Assembly (NCBI GenBank): GCA_964611335.1
Contig: CAZSXR010000005.1
Coordinates: forward strand, 39,429 to 103,428
Origin: BOG-1112 sp964611335
Lineage (GTDB): Bacteria; Bdellovibrionota_B; Oligoflexia; Oligoflexales; Bog-1112
Length of the DNA: 64,000 bases
Direction: 5' to 3'
Part shown: in pieces, positions 15,794 to 25,428 of the stretch
Layout of the letters: each line of letters begins with the position of its first letter
Position numbering within the stretch: position 1 is the stretch's first letter
The notes under the pieces: generated by a model
Told to the model about the DNA's origin: nothing
The model's database searches: none
Seen by the model: only the letters and a program-made list of their open reading frames with translations
Made by a program: the position numbers and the translations under genes

Positions 15794-16747
15794 ATGCAGA
15801 TGCTATTTTTAAGTGGAGGACTTTTTCTTTTTGTCAGTATTTGTGCTTTGTTTATGGGAATCTCTGATTTTTCAGAACGAGCTATAGTAGAAACGATCTT
15901 TTTAGAAATTAGACTTCCACGATTGCTCCTCGTTGCTCTCAGTGGTGCAACTCTTTCCGCTGCTGGAGTTTTAAGTCAGGCCTTGTTTAGAAATCCACTT
16001 GCGAGCCCGTCGGTGTTAGGAGCCAGTTCAGGTGGTGTTTTGGGAGCAATACTTATTTACTATTTTGTGAGTCCATGGTTGCATTGGTGTTTGCTCCCTG
16101 CTGCGGCGTTTGCTGGAACTTTAATCACTATGCTCTGTGTTTTGGGCTTATCTAAAAATTTCTGTAAAGGAGACCATGCTCATTTATTGATGTGTGGTTT
16201 TGCAATGACAACTCTTTTGGGTGCTATCAGTTCATTGGTGCTTTCTTTGCTTTTGACGCAAGGAGAACGTGCTGTGTCTTTGTTGCAATGGATGATGGGT
16301 GGCTTTAATGGAAGAGGGTGGAACTATTTTTTATTTGCTTTGCCCTCTGCTTTTTTCGGTATTTTATTTGCTTTTTCAGTAGCTAGAAAACTAGATGTCC
16401 TATCTTTGGGTGAAGAGCTTGCAAGTTCTTTAAATATTCATGTTGAGAAATTACAGTTTGTTAGTGTTTTTGCAATCGCGTTGTTAGTCGCATCTTCTGT
16501 TTCTGTTGCAGGCGCTTTACCCTTTGTGAGTTTGATGGTCCCTCATATCACTCGATTTTTCACAGGACCTTTGAATAGAAACTTATTACCCTACAGTCTT
16601 TTAAATGGGATGACATTGTTAGTGATGGCGGATCTATTAGCGCAGAGATTGCTTTACCCAAAAGAGATAGAAGTGGGAACCTTGACAGCTTTGATAGGTG
16701 TTCTGTTTTTTTTCACGATTCTGCTCAGAAATAAAAATGAACTTTGA
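15794..16747 (+). CDS. FecCD-family ABC transporter permease
   Basis: Inner-membrane permease of the BtuC/FecCD/FhuB family that imports ferric siderophores, haem or cobalamin. 317 aa, largely hydrophobic with many transmembrane helices, and family motifs RLPRLLLVALSGATLSAAG, QALFRNPLASPSVLGASSG and SVAGALPFVSLMVPHITR. No substrate-binding protein or TonB receptor gene is adjacent. Overlaps the ATPase gene. Confidence 0.9.
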   Translation: MQMLFLSGGLFLFVSICALFMGISDFSERAIVETIFLEIRLPRLLLVALSGATLSAAGVLSQALFRNPLASPSVLGASSGGVLGAILIYYFVSPWLHWCLLPAAAFAGTLITMLCVLGLSKNFCKGDHAHLLMCGFAMTTLLGAISSLVLSLLLTQGERAVSLLQWMMGGFNGRGWNYFLFALPSAFFGILFAFSVARKLDVLSLGEELASSLNIHVEKLQFVSVFAIALLVASSVSVAGALPFVSLMVPHITRFFTGPLNRNLLPYSLLNGMTLLVMADLLAQRLLYPKEIEVGTLTALIGVLFFFTILLRNKNEL

Positions 16748-17549
16748 TTTTAAAATTTCGAACTTGGAATGGGGAAAAAATGGAAAAAAGATCCTTCAAG
16801 ATCTTTCAGTATATATTCCTCACGGGAGTCTAACGGTCCTCATAGGTCCCAATGGAGCAGGTAAGAGTAGTTTCATGCGGTGCCTAGCAGGATTGCAAAA
16901 TTATCAGTCCGGGGAAATTTTGCTTGCTGGAAAGAGCATAAATGATTATTCACTGGCACAGCGCGCACAAACTCTGAGTTGGTGTCCTGCAGAGACCCAA
17001 CTTGCTTTTTCTTATCCTTGCTTGGAGTTGGTTTGTATGGGGCGGTTTCCAACCCATGCAGGTTTTCCTCAACCACGAGATTATGAAATTGCCAAAGTCG
17101 CTATGGCAATTTTAGGTTTGAGCGATTTGTATGATCAGACTACGGATCGATTAAGCAGTGGCGCCATGCATAAATTGATGATAGCCAGAGTTCTAGCTTC
17201 ACAGAATAAGGTGATGCTTTTTGATGAACCTGATGCACATTTAGACATTGCCTGTGTCTTTCAAGTGATGAGTCTTTTGAAAGAACTTTCATGTTTAGGA
17301 AAAACAATTTGTGTGAGTTTGCACAATTTACAAGTGGCTTATCGATATGCAGATCATGTGATTCTTTTGAATGATGGGAAAAAAATGGGAGAGGGTTCAC
17401 CTGTTCAAATTATTGAACAAGAACTCATTTCAAGTCATTTTCGAGTGAATATGAGTCGAGTCAAAACGGCTTCTGAAGACCATGTCTTCTTTAATCCCTT
17501 CTCGAAAACTTGTCAGATGCCCCTATCAATGATAAAGGAAATTTCTTAG
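16737..17549 (+). CDS. FecE/BtuD-type ABC transporter ATPase with weak signature motif
   Basis: Cytoplasmic ATPase partner of the preceding permease, 270 aa. Walker A IGPNGAGKSS, Walker B VMLFDEPDAHLD and switch His in CVSLHN are present. The signature is RLSSGAMHKL where the family normally has LSGGExQR, so the Gln/Arg end is lost. The frame reaches an ATG at 16698, but that lies deep in the permease gene; the ATG at 16737 gives the usual N-terminus and an 11-bp overlap. Confidence 0.87.
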   Translation: MNFDFKISNLEWGKNGKKILQDLSVYIPHGSLTVLIGPNGAGKSSFMRCLAGLQNYQSGEILLAGKSINDYSLAQRAQTLSWCPAETQLAFSYPCLELVCMGRFPTHAGFPQPRDYEIAKVAMAILGLSDLYDQTTDRLSSGAMHKLMIARVLASQNKVMLFDEPDAHLDIACVFQVMSLLKELSCLGKTICVSLHNLQVAYRYADHVILLNDGKKMGEGSPVQIIEQELISSHFRVNMSRVKTASEDHVFFNPFSKTCQMPLSMIKEIS

Positions 17550-17715
17550 CGACTGGTTTTACTTGGAAAAGTATGCTTTGTCGGAAGAGTAAAAATGAAT
17601 TTAAGAATTTGGAACTGTAGAAAAATTTCCCGTTGCTTTTTTTTTACAAAGAATAAGACAATGAGAGGAAAGTCAATTCAATCGATCCTATGTCGAGTGG
17701 AGTAGGTTAAATCGC

Positions 17716-20316
17716 ATGAGTAAAACTCTTGTCATCGTTGAATCCCCAGCAAAAGTAAAGACTATTAATAAGTTTTTGGGAAAAAACTACATTGTGAAAT
17801 CCAGTGTAGGACATATTCGTGATCTTGCAAAACTTGCAGTGACGAGTACCAAAACTAAAAAAGGGAAGGCAAAAAAGACCTCATTAAGCGCCCTTGAGAA
17901 AGAGAAACAAGAACGAGAGCGTCTTGTGATTCAGATGGGGGTGAACCCTTATGATAACTGGAGTGCAAGTTACGCGATACTTCCAGGCAAAGAGAAGGTT
18001 CTTCAATCTTTGCAAGAAACAGCTGCAAAGGTTGATGAAATCTATCTTGCAACTGATATTGATAGAGAAGGTGAAGCCATCGCGTGGCATCTGATGGAAT
18101 CTATTGGAGGAGACAAAACACGTTATAAACGCGTGACCTTCACTGAGATTACGAAAAAAGCTATTCAACAAGCCTTTCTGACACCGACTACATTGAATTA
18201 TGATCGTGTGCATGCCCAACAGGCTCGTCGTTTTCTCGATAGGGTTGTGGGATACATGCTCTCTCCACTTTTGTGGGAAAAAATTGCCCGAGGTCTATCT
18301 GCTGGTCGTGTTCAATCCGTTGCTGTTCGTTTAATTTCAGAAAGAGAAAGAGCTATTCATGCTTTTAAACCTGATGAGTACTGGGAAATAAAAACCAGAC
18401 TTAATGGGGCTAGTAAAGAAGCATTTCTTGCAGAACTTGTAAAAGTTAATGGCGAAACTTTCTCTGCTAAAAATGAGCAGCAAGCGGATACTGTCGTCAA
18501 AAACTTGCAAAGTGGTACTTTTACCATTCAGAGTATTGAACGCAAGCCTACCAGCACAAAACCTACAGCTCCCTTTATCACGTCAACTCTGCAACAAGCA
18601 GCAAGTGTTCGTTTGGGCTTTGGTGTAAAGAAAACAATGATGCTTGCTCAGCGACTTTATGAACATGGTTTTATAACTTACATGCGTACAGACTCAACCA
18701 ATTTGAGTGAAGATGCAGTGAGCAGTTGCCGAGACTACATCAAAAATACTTTCGGTGATAAATATTTACCCACTGAACCGAACAAGTACACAAGTAAAAA
18801 ATCTGCACAAGAAGCCCATGAAGCGATTCGTCCTACTGATGTGAATATGAAATCTACATCGATTCCTGATGCAGAAGCAGACAGTTTAAAACTTTATGAT
18901 TTGATTTGGCGTCAGTTTGTTGCCTGTCAAATGAACCCAGCTTTATTTGACAGCACCTCTGTCTCAATTCAATCGGGACCATACGAGCTAAAAGCCCGCG
19001 GAAGAGTTTTAAAATTTGATGGATTTTTGAAAGTTCAACCTCAAAAGAAATCAAAAGATGAAGAAGAAAACCTTCCTGAGCTCAAAGAGAACGAAAAGCT
19101 CAATCTTCAAGAAGTGCTCCCGACTCAACATTTTACAAAACCGCCTCCTCGATTTAGCGAAGCAAGTCTTGTGAGAGAGCTTGAAAAGAAAGGTATTGGT
19201 CGACCTTCCACTTATGCTTCGATCATTTCAACTATTCAAGAAAGAGGCTATGTTAAAGTTGAAAACAAACGTTTTTATTGTTTGAAGATGGGTGAGCTCG
19301 TTACAGACCGTTTGACAGAAAGTTTTGCGGATCTGATGGATTATAGCTTTACAGCAAATATGGAAGAGGAGCTTGATCAAATTGCTAGAGGGGAAGTTAA
19401 TTGGCAAAAAGTTCTTGATGCATTCTATAAGCATTTCAATGAGCTTTTGAAGCTTGCTTCTAAAAATATGCAGGGCAATATTCCTACTCTAATTCCTGAA
19501 ATCAAATGCCCTACATGTTCTCGAGATATGAACCTTCGAGTTGCAAGAACAGGAGTGTTCCTAAGTTGCACAGGTTATGCTTTACCACCAAAAGAACGTT
19601 GCAAAGGGACTTTGAATCTCATTCCTGGTGATGAGATGGAAGCCTATGGTGATGAAGATTCCGATGAAGGGAACGTAGAAGAACTTCGCAAGAAAAAAAC
19701 ATGTCCTATATGCAAAACATTCATGGACGCTTTCTTCATAGATGAAGCTCGTAAATTGCATATATGTGGAAATTATCCAAACTGTCATGGTTATATTCTT
19801 GAACTTGGTAAATTTCGAGTGAAGGGTTACGAAGGACCTAGTATTGAATGTGACAAATGTCATTCTTCCATGATTTTAAAATCTGGTCGCTTCGGAAAAT
19901 ATTTCGCATGCAGTAATGAGACATGTAAGAATACTCGCAAGGTTCTGAAAAATGGAGAAGCAGCTCCTCCTTCTTCCGATCCTGTTCCTATGCCTGAATT
20001 GAAATGTGAAAAATCTTCAGGCTACTTCATATTGAGAGACGGTGCAGCGGGAGTTTTCTTGGCATCCAGTGAATTTCCTCGATCTAAAGAAACAAAACGC
20101 CCGACGGTTTCCGATCTCAAGCGTCACAGAAAAGAACTCAACCCAAAGTACTATTTCTTGGCAGATGCCCCTGAATCGGATCCTGATGGAAATCCTGCCA
20201 TTATTCGATTCAGTCGCAAAACTAAAGAACACTACATCATGAGTGAGGTCGATGCCAAACCCACAGGGTGGAGTGCCAGCTACCAAAACGGGAAATGGGT
20301 CGTAGAAAAGGGTTAG
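17716..20316 (+). CDS. topA: DNA topoisomerase I
   Basis: Type IA topoisomerase relaxing negative supercoils, 866 aa. TOPRIM begins LVIVESPAKVKTI with the acidic ATDIDREGEAIAWHL motif; active-site Tyr near residue 322 in YMRTDSTNLS. The C-terminus carries three four-cysteine zinc ribbons (CPTC..C..C, CPIC..C..C, CDKC..C..C) and a further cysteine-poor repeat. Single gene preceded by a 166-bp spacer containing a run of nine T's; no firm promoter is called. Confidence 0.97.
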   Translation: MSKTLVIVESPAKVKTINKFLGKNYIVKSSVGHIRDLAKLAVTSTKTKKGKAKKTSLSALEKEKQERERLVIQMGVNPYDNWSASYAILPGKEKVLQSLQETAAKVDEIYLATDIDREGEAIAWHLMESIGGDKTRYKRVTFTEITKKAIQQAFLTPTTLNYDRVHAQQARRFLDRVVGYMLSPLLWEKIARGLSAGRVQSVAVRLISERERAIHAFKPDEYWEIKTRLNGASKEAFLAELVKVNGETFSAKNEQQADTVVKNLQSGTFTIQSIERKPTSTKPTAPFITSTLQQAASVRLGFGVKKTMMLAQRLYEHGFITYMRTDSTNLSEDAVSSCRDYIKNTFGDKYLPTEPNKYTSKKSAQEAHEAIRPTDVNMKSTSIPDAEADSLKLYDLIWRQFVACQMNPALFDSTSVSIQSGPYELKARGRVLKFDGFLKVQPQKKSKDEEENLPELKENEKLNLQEVLPTQHFTKPPPRFSEASLVRELEKKGIGRPSTYASIISTIQERGYVKVENKRFYCLKMGELVTDRLTESFADLMDYSFTANMEEELDQIARGEVNWQKVLDAFYKHFNELLKLASKNMQGNIPTLIPEIKCPTCSRDMNLRVARTGVFLSCTGYALPPKERCKGTLNLIPGDEMEAYGDEDSDEGNVEELRKKKTCPICKTFMDAFFIDEARKLHICGNYPNCHGYILELGKFRVKGYEGPSIECDKCHSSMILKSGRFGKYFACSNETCKNTRKVLKNGEAAPPSSDPVPMPELKCEKSSGYFILRDGAAGVFLASSEFPRSKETKRPTVSDLKRHRKELNPKYYFLADAPESDPDGNPAIIRFSRKTKEHYIMSEVDAKPTGWSASYQNGKWVVEKG

Positions 20317-20463
20317 AATCTTCTCCTATTTTTCTTCTGGAAAAACGCTTAAATTTTATCAAATTTTCTTTTAAAATTAAGGTGTTAAAACTTAGTTTGT
20401 CAAGTTGTTTTGTATGATTCCGACACCTGAAGTAGGCGTTCCTTACTCTTGTGTGGGTGCAGG

Positions 20464-22344
20464 ATGAATTGGAATATAAGAACAAAAATTGCGGTTGTCT
20501 TGATCTTACTGATCCTGACTGGGTTTTTGTCTTGGTTAACATCTTTTCAATTCATCGAATTAAGTAGGTCCAGTCTTAACGATGTTAAAAATGCCAAATT
20601 AAAACATCTCTTAATTGCGCATGATGCAGATAATAACTTCGAAAATTATATTAATTCCGCAGTGGTTGCTGTTTCCACGAAGGAACCACAGGTCATAGTC
20701 GATAATAAGTTTCGTATCGATAGTATAAAGAAAAACATGGCTCTTTTAGAAAAGCAAGATCCTACTTATAAATCGTATGTACTTTTTGTACCTCTTTTAG
20801 AGGAGATTCATGAGGTTTCCTTACTTTATATCCGAGGCATGTTTAAAGCGACAGACTCGGATAGAAAAGTTACTCAAGAAGCCCTGAAAGCTAACAGTGA
20901 TAAAATTGAAAATGTAAAAAAATCTCTAAGAGATTTGAAACAGAAAGCGGAAGATGATTTTGATGCAGCTGCTGAACACACAAATCAATTGAATAGCCGA
21001 TTTGTAATTATTTCAGGTGTAACCTTAGCGGGGCTCATTTTAGTTGTCATTTTCTTTGCTATAGTCTTATTGAGTTCCATTTTAAAAAGAATCAGTCGAT
21101 TGAAGGAGCACTTTGGTGTGATCAATATCGACAGCTTGGAGCCTATACAGAATACAGGAGAGGACGAGTTAGGTGATTTGCTTAAAGCAAGTAACAAAAT
21201 GCTTATGAATATTAAGGAAGCTCGTTCCGAGCTTATTGAAAAGCATTTTGTAGAAAATATTATCAACACTCTTAATGATATACTTCTCGTTTGTGACAGT
21301 GGATGGAAAATTATTCGAATAAACACAGAAGGTCTTGAATTTTTTAAAGAATATGGCGGTAGCCCTTTCGGAAAAGATATTTTTGAATTTTTGGAAAAAA
21401 ATGAAAATAGAATGGGCCTTGCTGTGGAAGAAATGAAATTTGAGCTTATAAGAAAAGGTATTCTTGAAGGAGAAGCCTTTTTAAAAAGTAAAAACACATT
21501 AATTCCGGTCCATGTTTCTGCTGCTGCTATGACTCCTACTGTAAATTTCAACAATACTTTTGTGTTCATTATTCGTGACCTGTCGAGTGAGATAAAGAGA
21601 GAAGAAGAAAAACAAGTTTTGCAAGCACATTTAACGCAATCTGCAAAACTTGCTTCATTAGGAACTTTAGGAGCAGGAATTGCTCATGAACTCGCAAATC
21701 CATTGTCTGCAATTATGGGTTATGCTGAGCTTTTAAAAAATAATAAGGATTTAGCTCCTACAAAAATTCAAGATTTTGGGAATACTATCATCCGATGTGG
21801 AAAAAGGATGACGGGTATCATCGATGAATTTCGAAAATTTTCAAGAGATACTTCTGAACTTAATTTTGAGGTATTTCCTATACACCTTACGATTGAGGGT
21901 GTTTTGGTTTTCATGCAGCACAAAATTGCGTCCATGGGTGTTGATATTCAATTGGATTTTGACAAGAAGGATAGCTTCATACTGGGAGACCATAATCAAA
22001 TTGAGAGCGTATTTTTAAACCTCTTTACAAATAGCTGTGACTCTTTTGAGGAAGTTACTGATGAAAGAAAGAAGGTTATAAAAGTTTCCAATAGAATTGA
22101 GGGTGACATTGTCGTTATTATTTTTGAAGACAATGCAATGGGTATACCTGAAGAGAAAGTTAAAAATATTTTTGATCCATTTTTTACAACTAAACCTGTA
22201 GGGTCAGGAACAGGTCTTGGCCTATTTATTGTGCATCAAATACTTAAAAATCATAATTGTACAATTGAAGTTAGCAGTAAAATAGGCGAAGGAACTCGGT
22301 TTGTCATTCGCTTCCCCAAAGCGTCTCCAGCAAAAGCAGATTAA
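20464..22344 (+). CDS. Membrane-bound PAS sensor histidine kinase
   Basis: About 626 aa. Two transmembrane segments (about residues 13-33 and 184-210, counted from the upstream TTG at 20449) bracket a helical periplasmic sensor of roughly 150 residues. Then come a HAMP-like linker, a PAS domain (about 268-380), HisKA with phosphorylated His413 in GAGIAHELANPLSAI, and HATPase motifs NLFTNSCDSFEE, DNAMGIPEEKV and GSGTGLGLFIVH. No receiver. The ATG at 20464 is preferred because it starts directly before the basic residues of the first helix, though no strong Shine-Dalgarno is seen for either start. Followed by a PstS-like protein and a porin-like protein on the same strand, which may supply the signal. 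Confidence 0.87.
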   Translation: MNWNIRTKIAVVLILLILTGFLSWLTSFQFIELSRSSLNDVKNAKLKHLLIAHDADNNFENYINSAVVAVSTKEPQVIVDNKFRIDSIKKNMALLEKQDPTYKSYVLFVPLLEEIHEVSLLYIRGMFKATDSDRKVTQEALKANSDKIENVKKSLRDLKQKAEDDFDAAAEHTNQLNSRFVIISGVTLAGLILVVIFFAIVLLSSILKRISRLKEHFGVINIDSLEPIQNTGEDELGDLLKASNKMLMNIKEARSELIEKHFVENIINTLNDILLVCDSGWKIIRINTEGLEFFKEYGGSPFGKDIFEFLEKNENRMGLAVEEMKFELIRKGILEGEAFLKSKNTLIPVHVSAAAMTPTVNFNNTFVFIIRDLSSEIKREEEKQVLQAHLTQSAKLASLGTLGAGIAHELANPLSAIMGYAELLKNNKDLAPTKIQDFGNTIIRCGKRMTGIIDEFRKFSRDTSELNFEVFPIHLTIEGVLVFMQHKIASMGVDIQLDFDKKDSFILGDHNQIESVFLNLFTNSCDSFEEVTDERKKVIKVSNRIEGDIVVIIFEDNAMGIPEEKVKNIFDPFFTTKPVGSGTGLGLFIVHQILKNHNCTIEVSSKIGEGTRFVIRFPKASPAKAD

Positions 22345-22455
22345 AACATCGCACTCTCACATTCTAGGATTTATCTTCTTTTCTTTTGAGTTTTTTAGAA
22401 GAGGAGTTAGCATTGAAAGAAAGACACCCTTTATTTCAACAAATATGGAACGGAT

Positions 22456-22923
22456 GTGAAATTAAAATATCGCAATGGTAACGTTTTTCTTTTCTTTTTG
22501 TGCTTGCTTTGCTTTGAAGCGAGAGCGCAGAAGAATTATGAGTCAAAGCCAGATATTGTTGTTGTTGTGAATTCTAAAACAGATGTGAAATCGATGAGCT
22601 TGGAAGATATTCGCGAAATCTATTTAGGTAACATTCGATCCTTTCCTTCAGGGGCGTCAGCAGTCCCCACGGTAAATAAAGGACTCAGTGAAAGCTTTCT
22701 CATGACGGTTCTTGAGAAAAATCAAGAACAGTTCGATGCATATTGGAATGTTCGGCAATTTACTGCCAAAGGTATTTCACCTCGCGAATTTTCCGATGAT
22801 GAAGGTGTCATGAATTGGATCTCTGCCAATTCAGAAGGTATTGGATTTGTTGAAAAAAAATCCATAACTCCTGAAGAACGTCGAGTGAAAATTATTTTCA
22901 GACTTCATAACCAATCATCATGA
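22456..22923 (+). CDS. PstS-like periplasmic phosphate-binding-like protein, short
   Basis: 155 aa with a signal peptide (hydrophobic FLFFLCLLCFEARAQ) and a compact PBP-like fold: IVVVVNSKTDV, MSLEDIREIYLGNIRSFPSG, FDAYWNVRQFTAKG, GIGFVEKKS. This is the short PstS-like family found apart from Pst ABC transporters, so a sensory or accessory role is more likely than bulk import. Begins with GTG. A possible TTG-initiated 22-codon leader frame precedes it. The downstream porin-like gene begins about 20 bp later. Confidence 0.75.
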   Translation: MKLKYRNGNVFLFFLCLLCFEARAQKNYESKPDIVVVVNSKTDVKSMSLEDIREIYLGNIRSFPSGASAVPTVNKGLSESFLMTVLEKNQEQFDAYWNVRQFTAKGISPREFSDDEGVMNWISANSEGIGFVEKKSITPEERRVKIIFRLHNQSS

Positions 22924-22942
22924 ATCTTATTTGGAAAAAGAT

Positions 22943-24202
22943 ATGAAACAAGATAGATTTTTAACTTGGAATCAACTTATTAAGTTGTTTGCTCTTTATT
23001 TTTTTTTAGTACCTTTTCACTCTATCTATGCGGATTCGAAGGAAGATAATCTGCCTGTCAATGTTCATGGTTTTATGACGTCAGGTGCAACAAAAGCTGA
23101 TAATGCAACCTCTTTTAATAATGGTATTCAAAAACGTATTAACTATGTTTATGACTCCACTTTTGGGTTAAATATCAGCAAACGTTTAAGTTCAGAGTGG
23201 GATATCGCAGCTCAATACCTTTCTCAATTCCGACCTACAGGCAATACTTTTGATGTGGATTGGGCTATTGCCTCCTATTATCCTGTCCGTGGGCTTTCTT
23301 TTCAGGTAGGAAAACACAAACTACCCGTCTCGATAATCTCCGACTATGCAGGAATTGGTAAATTATATCCGTGGGTCCGCCCTCCAATGGAGCTTTATAA
23401 TCTCGATAAAGTTCAACGCTTTCATGGTGGCAAAGTCAATTATGAGTGGACAATGGGTTCCTATCGTACTTTGTTTTCTGTTTACGGAGGAGCCATTAGA
23501 GGAATTATCAAAAGAGAAAGCGGAGCTAACATCAACCAGATTCAATATGATGCTTATGATGTTAGAGGAACGGGTTTGAGTTTTGAAAGTACAAATACTC
23601 TCCTACGCTTCTGTTACTTAAAAGCCATTACTTCGTTAGGCGATTCCATCTTAGGGGAGACAAATTTTCAAATCAATAGACTCGCTATAGAATATTTTTC
23701 AGCTGGTTTACGAATTGACTGGAAAAAACTATCATTATACTCAGAATTTTTGAGTGCAAGGAGTCAAACGGATGATAGCGATATTGCGGAAGCGAAACAG
23801 GCTGTTGTGAATGCTATTGCGTCAAAATCATCTCAAGCTGTATTAGACAAAGCTAAAATTAATTATGGGATTCTTCAAAAGAAAGTACTTAACCATAATG
23901 CCTATTATGCAACTCTTGGTTATAAAATAATCAACCCTGTATTATTGACCTACACCTTTTCTCAATTGATGAATCTTAGTTCGGGTGTTGAAAAAAGTGC
24001 ATTTTATGACGCTCAAAGTTCCAATATGGTGGGCATTAGCTACGAATTTAATAGATTTGCGGATGTAAAATTTGAGTACCAACGTACTTATCTCCCACCA
24101 GGATCCTTTGGGCTTTACACTTACGATGCTCTCAATAATCCAAAAGCGCCCCTTGCGCGAAATATTAATATCTTCAATGTCTCTTTAGACTTCATGTTTT
24201 AA
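22943..24202 (+). CDS. Porin-like outer-membrane beta-barrel protein
   Basis: 419 aa. Signal peptide (LIKLFALYFFLVPFHSIYA), then a pattern of alternating aromatic and polar strands (YDSTFGLNISKRL, DIAAQYLSQF, FQVGKHKLP) ending in Phe (VSLDFMF), typical of an outer-membrane barrel. A helical insertion (EAKQAVVNAIASKSSQAVL) sits between strands near residue 290. A TTG frame begins at 22931, but the ATG at 22943 has GGA 9 nt upstream. Same strand as the sensor kinase and PstS-like gene; its stop overlaps the convergent gene. Confidence 0.75.
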   Translation: MKQDRFLTWNQLIKLFALYFFLVPFHSIYADSKEDNLPVNVHGFMTSGATKADNATSFNNGIQKRINYVYDSTFGLNISKRLSSEWDIAAQYLSQFRPTGNTFDVDWAIASYYPVRGLSFQVGKHKLPVSIISDYAGIGKLYPWVRPPMELYNLDKVQRFHGGKVNYEWTMGSYRTLFSVYGGAIRGIIKRESGANINQIQYDAYDVRGTGLSFESTNTLLRFCYLKAITSLGDSILGETNFQINRLAIEYFSAGLRIDWKKLSLYSEFLSARSQTDDSDIAEAKQAVVNAIASKSSQAVLDKAKINYGILQKKVLNHNAYYATLGYKIINPVLLTYTFSQLMNLSSGVEKSAFYDAQSSNMVGISYEFNRFADVKFEYQRTYLPPGSFGLYTYDALNNPKAPLARNINIFNVSLDFMF

Positions 24203-24801
24203 AGTCCCGTTTTCAAGAATTTTTTCAATCTTTCAGGAAACAAGGCATTGTTTAAATGTCGAGGTTCGTGATCGCAAATCATCGGAAAATGCAATTCTCG
24301 GGTTGGTATATGGATTCTTTGAGTATCAAGGTGTCTATCCCTTACGCGTCTAGCTCCTTTAAAATAGGCATCGAAAGTCTGCCCATATACGAAATTAACA
24401 CGTACGGACTCTGCTTCTACAGGAGTAATCGCAATAAGATCTTTGCGAATATCGGACATACTTTGTTCTACGAAAAATTTAATTTTTTGTGGAGGATCTA
24501 TTTTCTTTTCACAGAACACAGTATTTCTATCGTAGGAAATCGAACATTCATCCTTTGTGAACGAAATAAAAATGCGAGAATGGGAAAGCTCTTCAAAACG
24601 GATAGGTATACCTGAAAGATCTGAAAAATAAGTATCTCCAAGTGATCCTCCTTTGATCCCTACTTCGAAGCTTGTTTCCGTTTGCACAAGACTGGCGCCA
24701 TTGAAAAATCTACTGGGTTCAAAGCAATGGAATTGTAAACGATCTTCCGCATGTAGAACGCCCGAAACGATGCTAAGTGTAAGTAGCCATTTTGTACGCA
24801 T
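24199..24801 (-). CDS. Hypothetical secreted protein, 200 aa
   Basis: Family not recognised. Signal peptide MRTKWLLTLSIVSGVLHAE with likely cleavage at HA-E. The mature chain has four Cys (HCFEP, DECSI, VFCEK, MICDHE) that could form periplasmic disulfides and is otherwise beta-rich and polar. Stops overlap with the porin-like gene, which is convergent. Confidence 0.65.
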   Translation of the reverse strand: MRTKWLLTLSIVSGVLHAEDRLQFHCFEPSRFFNGASLVQTETSFEVGIKGGSLGDTYFSDLSGIPIRFEELSHSRIFISFTKDECSISYDRNTVFCEKKIDPPQKIKFFVEQSMSDIRKDLIAITPVEAESVRVNFVYGQTFDAYFKGARRVRDRHLDTQRIHIPTRELHFPMICDHEPRHLNNALFPERLKKFLKTGL

Positions 24802-24884
24802 AGATAACTCCGAACTTAAGTGTTGTTTGAAAACACTAGCTGGACTTTGAAAAAAGTTCTAATAATTTAAAAAGGTGGGAGAAT

Positions 24885-25391
24885 CTAAATGTTGATTTCT
24901 GTGTTACTTGTCGATTTGGAGCTATTCGGGCGGTTGCAAGTGCCATAGTTTGAACCCTCTACAAAAGGGATTTCTTTGAGAGGTTGCATGCGCCATTTGC
25001 GAACGCTCTGAGCAAGGGTTTTTTCTTTTAACGCCTGTCGCATTACAGTAAAAACTTCTTCCCATATGCCAAAACTGATGCAAGATGCCTCCAAATCACA
25101 CATTTCATCTTCTAAGCATTTAACGGGATACAAACTGTCTTCGACTGCTTGGAAAATATCCCAAAGAGAAATGTCATTGGTAGGCTTTGCAAGTTCAAAA
25201 CCTCCGCTTCGACCACGTATACTATGCACAAGTCCAGCAGCTCTCAGTCGGGACGTGATCTGATCCATAAAATCGAGTGGAATATGTTGTCTCTGTGCAA
25301 TGTTATGACGTTGCTGATGCCCATTTTCTTCCTGCTCTGCCAAGTCCATCATGATCTTAAGTGCATATCGACTTTTAGCTGTAATATTCAA
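24885..25391 (-). CDS. Rrf2-family Fe-S-sensing regulator, IscR/SufR-like
   Basis: 168 aa. N-terminal winged helix typical of Rrf2 (ITAKSRYALKIMMDLAE, SIRGRSGGFELAKP) and three Cys spaced as in IscR cluster ligands (CLEDEMCDLEASC), so it probably binds a [2Fe-2S] cluster. It is the last gene of the suf operon, 37 bp after nfu, instead of leading it as iscR does. It begins with TTG, preceded by AAGGAA. Expected to regulate suf by Fe-S demand; a palindromic operator candidate lies before sufB. Confidence 0.85.
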   Translation of the reverse strand: MNITAKSRYALKIMMDLAEQEENGHQQRHNIAQRQHIPLDFMDQITSRLRAAGLVHSIRGRSGGFELAKPTNDISLWDIFQAVEDSLYPVKCLEDEMCDLEASCISFGIWEEVFTVMRQALKEKTLAQSVRKWRMQPLKEIPFVEGSNYGTCNRPNSSKSTSNTEINI

Positions 25392-25428
25392 GTTAGTTCC
25401 TTTGTTTAGACTCGATTCTAAACATGAA

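Noticed and set aside
20985..21569. 194-codon minus-strand frame antisense to the sensor kinase
   Set aside because: Ser/Ile/Lys-biased composition typical of antisense translation of an AT-rich kinase gene.
22413..22481. TTG-initiated 22-codon frame after an AGGAG, overlapping the start of the PstS-like gene
   Set aside because: Could be a leader peptide, but the start codon is weak, the composition is unremarkable and the frame is short enough to arise by chance.
24256..24615. 119-codon + strand frame inside the secreted hypothetical gene
   Set aside because: The minus-strand frame has a signal peptide and fits the spacing; the + frame is its shadow.
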